Source: UBA5420 sp964485345
Lineage (GTDB): Bacteria; Bacillota; Limnochordia; Darwinibacteriales; Darwinibacteriaceae
Assembly: GCA_964485345.1 (NCBI GenBank)
Contig: CAZAJB010000028.1
Location: forward strand, 1 to 26,109
Length of the DNA stretch: 26,109 nucleotides
Direction: 5' to 3'
The translations under genes and the position numbers were made by a program. Below the pieces are notes generated by a model, which saw nothing but the letters and a program-made list of their open reading frames with translations, was not told the origin of the DNA and searched no databases. Positions 21,391 to 26,109 of this stretch are shown here, in pieces (the stretch's first letter is position 1; the number at the start of each line of letters is the position of its first letter).

Positions 21391-22234
21391 AGCAAGAGAA
21401 CTAACGAAAATCTATGGAGAGACCGTAGCCCTGGATAATGTTTCCCTCACCCTTGATGAAGCAAAGATTTATGGCCTCCTCGGGCGAAACGGCGCCGGAA
21501 AGACCACGCTCCTTAATCTATTGACAGCAAAAACACACCCGACCAAGGGCAGTATCATAATTGACGGCGAGCCAGTCTGGGAAAACGACAAGGTACTGGG
21601 GAACATCTTCTATATGAGCGAACAGAACCTCTACCCGGCGTCTCTCAGAGTATGGCAAGTGTTCAAGTGGACGGCAGAGTTCTACCCGGGCTTTGACTTG
21701 CTCTACGCGGAAGAACTGGCGCGGCGCTTTGAGCTTAACACCAAGAAAAGAGTCAAAGGACTCTCCACTGGCTATGCCTCCATCTTCAAGGCCATCTTGG
21801 CGTTGGCGAGCGGTGCGAAGATCTTGCTCTTTGATGAGCCTGTCTTAGGCTTGGATGCCAATCACCGGGAACTTCTCTACAGAGAAATCGTAGCTCATTA
21901 CAGTGAACATCCCAAGACGATTATTTTGTCCACGCACTTAATTGAGGAGATTGCTGATCTTCTAGAAGACGTGATCATTATCCAGAAAGGGCAGATCATC
22001 TTGAAGCAGTCTGTAGAAGAACTCCTAGCTTCGGCTCATACGGTTTCGGGTGCGGCTTCAGGGGTTGATCAGTACATCCAGGGCAAGCAGTGCATTGCCA
22101 CAGAGCAGCTGCAGAACTTCAAGTCTGCCACTATTCTTGGAGGCGCCTTAGACCAGACGCTAGCGAAATCACTGGAGCTAGAACTTGGTAAGCCCGAGCT
22201 TCAGAAGCTGTTCATCGGACTGACTAATTCCTAA
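21380..22234 (+). CDS. ABC transporter ATP-binding protein (first module)
   Basis: The ATG at 21380 keeps the normal N-terminus MKIEARELTKIYG; the frame opens earlier at 21359 inside gntR. The product has 284 residues. Walker A is GRNGAGKTT (35-43), Walker B ILLFDEP (148-154, catalytic Glu153), H-loop His in LSTHLIEEI. The signature is LSTGY (128-132) in place of LSGGQ, as often seen in YtrB-like ATPases beside GntR regulators. The C-terminal ~70 residues after the NBD (from LASAHTVSG) look like a small regulatory domain. Pairs with the permease that follows 15 bases downstream. Confidence 0.9.
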   Translation: MKIEARELTKIYGETVALDNVSLTLDEAKIYGLLGRNGAGKTTLLNLLTAKTHPTKGSIIIDGEPVWENDKVLGNIFYMSEQNLYPASLRVWQVFKWTAEFYPGFDLLYAEELARRFELNTKKRVKGLSTGYASIFKAILALASGAKILLFDEPVLGLDANHRELLYREIVAHYSEHPKTIILSTHLIEEIADLLEDVIIIQKGQIILKQSVEELLASAHTVSGAASGVDQYIQGKQCIATEQLQNFKSATILGGALDQTLAKSLELELGKPELQKLFIGLTNS

Positions 22235-22249
22235 GAAAGGGGATCAAAC

Positions 22250-22954
22250 ATGAATCAGATTCGTTCACTTGCGAAATACCAGTTATCGGACAATCGAAAC
22301 GGTCTGCTAATCTTCTATGCTATCCTTATCGCTATAGCTTTGGTTATGATTGCTATATCCAGCTGGGAAGCCGCCAGTGGTCACACTAGCCTCAGCGGAT
22401 CGAGTATTGTGTTTCTTTTTGTGATCGGGCTAAACTGCTTCAGACCGAGTTTCTTGTTTGCCCAGGCGAATAACATATCTCGCCGCACCTTTTACTTTGC
22501 CACCATTTTATCACTTGTGGGGCTGGCCGTTATAGTGAGTCTCGCTGATTTTGTGATGGATAGCGTGATGAGCAGGTACCCGTTCTACTATGGCATCTTT
22601 GATCAAATTTACGCAGCCCCTGGGATGACGAAGATTCTCTGGACGATGGCTATGCTCACATTTTCGGCAAGCCTCGGTTGGATGATCACTATGCTCTACT
22701 ACCGGGCCAATGCCTGGGTAAAGGTACTCATTTCGGTGTCTCCTTTAGTTTTCATCATACTCGCTAGCTACATTCATCAACTCACGGGTGGAACCTTCGG
22801 ATATCGGGTTTTGGATCTCCTGGCAAGAGCCTTCGGTTTTTCGGCGGAAACGCCGAATCCGTATCCTGCCATAGCAACTCTCACGCTAACGGTCCTCGTT
22901 ATCTGGGCTATTAATTACTTGTTGATGCGCAAAACGCCTGTTAGGGCGTATTAG
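22250..22954 (+). CDS. ABC transporter permease subunit (first module)
   Basis: A 234-residue integral membrane protein with about six helices (near 18-38, 48-65, 78-99, 118-145, 157-175, 200-222). No strongly conserved family motif is visible; identity rests on hydrophobic pattern and position between ATPase genes. RBS AAAGGGG. Likely dimerises in the membrane and couples to the ATPase encoded just before it. Substrate unknown. Confidence 0.78.
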   Translation: MNQIRSLAKYQLSDNRNGLLIFYAILIAIALVMIAISSWEAASGHTSLSGSSIVFLFVIGLNCFRPSFLFAQANNISRRTFYFATILSLVGLAVIVSLADFVMDSVMSRYPFYYGIFDQIYAAPGMTKILWTMAMLTFSASLGWMITMLYYRANAWVKVLISVSPLVFIILASYIHQLTGGTFGYRVLDLLARAFGFSAETPNPYPAIATLTLTVLVIWAINYLLMRKTPVRAY

Positions 22955-22967
22955 AGAGGGGTTTGTT

Positions 22968-23882
22968 ATGGAAAAAATGATGGAAGTTCACGGTTTGATG
23001 AAATCCTACGGAGATGTCAGGGCAGTTCGGGGCATTGATTTTTATGTGGAAAAGGGCAAGCTTTTTGCCTTTCTAGGACCCAATGGTGCCGGCAAATCCA
23101 CAACCATTGATATTCTCAGTACCGCTCTCCAAGCGGATCAAGGGAGCGCCACAATAAATGGGTATACCTTGGGTAAGGAGGACAGCAAGATACGTTCCTC
23201 CATTGGTGTTGTTTTTCAGGGGCACCATCTTGATGACCTTCTGACCGTTGAAGAAAACCTCTTAACTCGGGGAAGCTTCTATGGACTTAGGGGAGTAAGG
23301 CTGAAGGATGCTGTGCGACAGGCTGCCGAAGATGCGGAGGTAACAGATTTCCTGAACCGTCCCTATGGGAAACTCTCCGGGGGTCAGCGCCGCCGTGCCG
23401 ATATCGCCCGAGCCCTTGTCAACCGGCCCCAGATTCTCTTTCTCGATGAGCCTACAACGGGTCTTGATGCCCAGACTCGCCGCAATGTCTGGGACCGCAT
23501 CAACGAACTACAGCGGGAGAAAGGGATGACGATCTTCCTGACCACGCATTACATGGAAGAAGCTGCTGGTGCTGATTACGTGATCGTGATTGATCATGGC
23601 AAAATCGCAGCCAAAGGAACGCCAGCCCAGCTCAAGGAGGAGTACTCCCATGATGTGTTACGCATGTGGGCAAAGGATCTCGAGCCCCTGCGAAGGATTG
23701 CCCAAGAGATGTCCTGGAGCTATGAGGAGCAGGCGGATGTAATCACGATTTCTATTCCTTCCACCCTTGGGGCTCTACCTATTCTGGATGGTGTTCGGGA
23801 TCATATCTCAGGTTTTGAAGTCCTACAGGGAACCATGGATGATGCCTTTATTGGAATCACAGGGGAGGAGATGCGGTCATGA
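22968..23882 (+). CDS. ABC exporter ATP-binding protein, DrrA-like (second module)
   Basis: A 304-residue ATPase of the DrrA/daunorubicin-resistance type. Walker A GPNGAGKST (37-45), Q-loop VVFQGHHLDD, canonical signature LSGGQ (136-140) followed by RRRADIARAL, Walker B ILFLDEP (Glu161) and H-loop in LTTHYMEEA. The C-terminal ~80 residues form the extra domain (DUF4162-like) found in DrrA and NatA-type exporters. RBS GAGAGGGG. It overlaps its permease partner by 4 bases. Confidence 0.93.
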   Translation: MEKMMEVHGLMKSYGDVRAVRGIDFYVEKGKLFAFLGPNGAGKSTTIDILSTALQADQGSATINGYTLGKEDSKIRSSIGVVFQGHHLDDLLTVEENLLTRGSFYGLRGVRLKDAVRQAAEDAEVTDFLNRPYGKLSGGQRRRADIARALVNRPQILFLDEPTTGLDAQTRRNVWDRINELQREKGMTIFLTTHYMEEAAGADYVIVIDHGKIAAKGTPAQLKEEYSHDVLRMWAKDLEPLRRIAQEMSWSYEEQADVITISIPSTLGALPILDGVRDHISGFEVLQGTMDDAFIGITGEEMRS

Positions 23883-24736
23883 TCACATTTGCCGGGCGAA
23901 ATTTGAAGCTATTTTTTCGGGATCGAGCCTCTGTGTTTTTCTCCCTCTTGGCTGTACTTATCATCATTGGCCTCTATGTCCTCTTCCTTGGTGATACAGT
24001 TATGGGTGGTCTAGAGGGAGTAACTGGCGGAAGGTTTCTGATGGATAGTTGGATCATGGCTGGTCTGATGGCCGTAACTTCGGTAACTACAACCATGGGC
24101 GCGGTGGGTATCGTGGTAGAGGACAAGGCAAAAGGAATCGCCAAGGACTTCCACACCTCTCCCTTGAAGCGTTCTACCTTGGTGGGGGGCTACCTAATCA
24201 GCACGATTGTTGTCGGTGTGATTATGAGCCTAGTTGCCTTGGTCCTGGCTGAACTTTACATCGTGGGCAGCGGTGGTGAGTTCTTGCCCTGGGGCCATCT
24301 GTTCAAAGTTCTAGGCCTCGTTTTGCTCTCCACAATGGCTAGTGGAGCCATGATTTTCTTTTTGGTCTCCTTCTTTAAAACGCAAAACTCCTTTGGCGTT
24401 GCTAGTACCGTGCTCGGTAGCCTGATTGGTTTTTTGATGGGTATCTATGTACCTATCGGTGTCTTGCCCGGCGCGGTGCAGACGGTGATCAAGTTCTTCC
24501 CGATCTCTCATGCGGCCTCCCTTTTCAGACAGACCTTTATGGAAGTCCCTATGGCACGTTCCTTTGCAGGTGCACCACCTGAAATGGTGGGGGAGTTCAT
24601 GACAAGCCTGGGAGTTGTCTATCAAATTGGTGACAGCACCGTGAGTTACGCGGCAAGCGTCATGATTCTCATGGCCACCGCAGTCCTATTCTTTGCTCTG
24701 GGTGTCTGGAGGATGCTTGCGCCGACCAAGAACTGA
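23879..24736 (+). CDS. ABC-2 type exporter permease, DrrB-like (second module)
   Basis: A 285-residue ABC-2 permease with six membrane helices. It starts ITFAGRNLKLFFRDRASVFFSLL, the amphipathic helix and first TM of the class, has the EDKAKGIAKDFHTSPLKRS coupling segment, and GSLIGFLMGIYVPIGVLPGA, which corresponds to the family's conserved G-x-Y/F-x-P region. Last gene of the GntR operon. Exporters of this type move drugs, lipids or antimicrobial peptides; the substrate is not predictable. Confidence 0.92.
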   Translation: MITFAGRNLKLFFRDRASVFFSLLAVLIIIGLYVLFLGDTVMGGLEGVTGGRFLMDSWIMAGLMAVTSVTTTMGAVGIVVEDKAKGIAKDFHTSPLKRSTLVGGYLISTIVVGVIMSLVALVLAELYIVGSGGEFLPWGHLFKVLGLVLLSTMASGAMIFFLVSFFKTQNSFGVASTVLGSLIGFLMGIYVPIGVLPGAVQTVIKFFPISHAASLFRQTFMEVPMARSFAGAPPEMVGEFMTSLGVVYQIGDSTVSYAASVMILMATAVLFFALGVWRMLAPTKN

Positions 24737-24793
24737 ATTGAACCCTCAGCTAGAAGCGGCGACTACTCTACGGGAAATGGAGGCGGATCGAAG

Positions 24794-25915
24794 ATGCTAT
24801 CAGGCAGGCTTAAGCTACTTGGCAGGCTCGGCTTGATTCTGGGGCTTGTGGTACTGCTCTCGCCCAGTGCAGGCGCGGGGCAAATGCCCTCTCTCCAGGA
24901 GGCCTATGGCGGACAGTTTCTGATCGGCTTTGCGGCAAGGGCAGCATACTACATGGATGATGCCATCAACCAGAGGCATTTCAATGCCATTACGGCGGAA
25001 AATGCGATGAAATGGGAATCATTGCAGCCTTCTTATGGTAGGTTCAATTTTGGCGTAGCAGATGATCTGGTGCTCTACGCGGAAAAGCACAATATGGCTG
25101 TCACAGGCCATACTTTGGTCTGGCATTCGCAGACGCCAGATTGGGTCTTCTATGATCAGGATCGCAAGGAAGTTTCTCGCGAGGCGCTGATCGAGCGAAT
25201 GCGGGACCATATTCAGACTGTTGTAGGTCGATATAAAGGTAGGATTGCCAGTTGGGATGTGGTAAACGAGGCGATCGAATGGGATGCCGCGACCCAAAAA
25301 TGGGGACTGCGCGACAGCAAGTGGCGGCAGATTATTGGTGATGATTACATCGAACTGGCCTTCCGTTTTGCCCATGAGGCTGATCCAGGTGCGAAACTGC
25401 TTTACAACGACTACAGCGCCACCGATCCTGGCAAACGCGACGCTATTTATGCCTTGGTAGAGGATCTCCTGGCCAAAGGGGTGCCCATCCATGGCATAGG
25501 GATGCAGGGCCATTGGGATATCACCTATCCGTCGCCGGATGCGGTGCGTACGGCTATAGCGAAGTATGCCTCCCTTGGGGTGAGCGTGAGTATCACGGAA
25601 ATGGATGTGAGCGTCTACAGCTGGAACGACCGTATCAATCGCTATGCCAGCGGATTGCCTGACTCCATGGCCATTCGGCAGGCTCAAGCGTACGCAGCCT
25701 ATTTCGAGGTCTTTCAGGAATACAGTGATGCTATAGAGAGGGTCACGTTTTGGGGGATCCGTGACAACTATAGCTGGAAGAACAACTATCCGGTCCAGGG
25801 CAGGGCAGACTATCCCTTGGTGTTTGATGCTCGGGGAAACCCTAAACCCGCCTTCTGGGCTGTCCTTGATCCGAGCAATTCCGATGGTATTCCCACGGTT
25901 GTGCGTGAACAGTAG
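24794..25915 (+). CDS. Secreted endo-1,4-beta-xylanase, glycoside hydrolase family 10
   Basis: A 373-residue secreted enzyme that cleaves the xylan backbone. Residues 1-28 are a signal peptide (basic start, hydrophobic core, AGA cleavage site after Ala28). The rest is a single GH10 barrel with ENAMKWE (69-75), GHTLVWHSQTPDW, the acid/base Glu159 in WDVVNEAI, YNDY (204-207) and the nucleophile Glu269 in ITEMDV; the end has VTFWGIRDNYSW and a PAFWAVLDP close. There is no carbohydrate-binding module and no anchor. ATG with GGAGG ~10 bases upstream. It follows the ABC operon by 57 bases without a clear terminator, so some read-through is possible. Confidence 0.96.
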   Translation: MLSGRLKLLGRLGLILGLVVLLSPSAGAGQMPSLQEAYGGQFLIGFAARAAYYMDDAINQRHFNAITAENAMKWESLQPSYGRFNFGVADDLVLYAEKHNMAVTGHTLVWHSQTPDWVFYDQDRKEVSREALIERMRDHIQTVVGRYKGRIASWDVVNEAIEWDAATQKWGLRDSKWRQIIGDDYIELAFRFAHEADPGAKLLYNDYSATDPGKRDAIYALVEDLLAKGVPIHGIGMQGHWDITYPSPDAVRTAIAKYASLGVSVSITEMDVSVYSWNDRINRYASGLPDSMAIRQAQAYAAYFEVFQEYSDAIERVTFWGIRDNYSWKNNYPVQGRADYPLVFDARGNPKPAFWAVLDPSNSDGIPTVVREQ

Positions 25916-25939
25916 GTCGAGGTGAAAGGTAGGTCGAGG
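25913..25939 (+). repeat. Short direct repeat at the end of the xylanase gene
   Basis: TAGGTCGAGG occurs at 25913-25922 (the first three bases are the stop codon) and again at 25930-25939, followed by a weaker third version (TACGTCAAGG). No terminator-type hairpin is visible between the xylanase stop and the next promoter. Confidence 0.6.
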
Positions 25940-26036
25940 AAGGTACGTCAAGGAGCCTATTTTGATGCAAATGCGTTCTGAGTAATAGTGGAAAAAAGTT
26001 GGGGGAAAACTCGGATGTAGATTTCGTGCGGATCCC

Positions 26037-26066
26037 TTGACATTCTGCGTCGTGATGTGATAGACT
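26037..26066 (+). promoter_or_regulatory. Promoter of the partial tRNA-Ser at the window end
   Basis: Consensus TTGACA (26037-26042), 18-bp spacer, TAGACT (26061-26066), with the tRNA 5' end 24 bases further on. Confidence 0.65.
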
Positions 26067-26089
26067 ATCATTTGTCGGTAAGGCGATTG

Positions 26090-26109
26090 GGAAGGGTGCT
26101 TGAGTGGCC
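26090..26109 (+). tRNA. tRNA-Ser, 5' end only (cut by window edge)
   Basis: The last 20 bases repeat the 5' end of the complete tRNA-Ser at 17992: both begin GGAAGGGTGC and continue with GAGTGG at the same D-arm position. The anticodon lies outside the window; another Ser isoacceptor is most likely. Confidence 0.75.

Noticed and set aside
25019..26071. 350-residue open frame on the minus strand across the xylanase gene
   Set aside because: It lies antisense to a clear GH10 gene, has no recognisable domain and no RBS; codon structure of the real gene on the other strand explains its length.

Overview
The window looks like a draft scaffold (it holds a 100-N gap) from a Gram-positive-type anaerobe of the Firmicutes/Bacillota. 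This is inferred from a serS T-box leader, a YlbF/YmcA-family protein, a YqhV (DUF2619) protein normally seen in spore formers, a WalRK/PhoPR-like two-component pair, a YtrA-type GntR regulator with ABC exporters, and frequent TTG and GTG starts. The species cannot be named from sequence reading alone.

Layout. 1-94: 3' end of a 5S rRNA gene and its terminator, so a ribosomal operon ends here. 218-532: decayed XRE regulator. 533-843: no gene seen. 844-7066: one tightly packed operon for a Mrp-type cation/proton antiporter. Its order (E, F, G, two small MrpA-C-terminal-like pieces, B, C, D, then a large NuoL/MrpA-N-like subunit) matches the MbhA-H half of archaeal membrane-bound hydrogenase, but no hydrogenase genes follow. 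7093-7125: terminator shared with the convergent Rpn-family nuclease gene (7129-8001, minus). 8262-8743: broken ECF sigma factor gene. 9001-9417: mscL. 9495-9686: assembly gap flanked by two identical 46-bp sequences.

9693-13435: probable operon of a YchF-like P-loop NTPase, a YlbF/YmcA protein, an endonuclease IV-like TIM barrel and asnS. 13438-13704 (minus): yqhV-like membrane protein. 13756-16324: glyA plus an MFS transporter. 16321-17886: promoter, T-box riboswitch (UCC specifier, UGGC acceptor-pairing motif) and serS. 17951-18081: promoter and tRNA-Ser(UGA), running into a NusG-domain-II membrane protein and a response regulator/histidine kinase pair (to 20869). 20940-24736: autoregulated-looking operon of a short GntR repressor and two ABC transporter modules. 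24794-25915: secreted GH10 xylanase. 26037-26109: promoter and the first 20 bases of another tRNA-Ser.

Most of the window is housekeeping: translation (asnS, serS, tRNA-Ser, 5S), one-carbon metabolism (glyA), ion and osmotic homeostasis (Mrp, MscL), and envelope sensing and export (two-component pair, ABC exporters). The 7.1-9.7 kb stretch is the accessory, decaying part, with the nuclease-type Rpn gene, the dead sigma factor and the repeat-flanked gap. I did not find a defence island, CRISPR array, prophage or clearly new system. The most unusual objects are the Mbh-like split antiporter operon with an extended last subunit, and the repeat-bounded gap.
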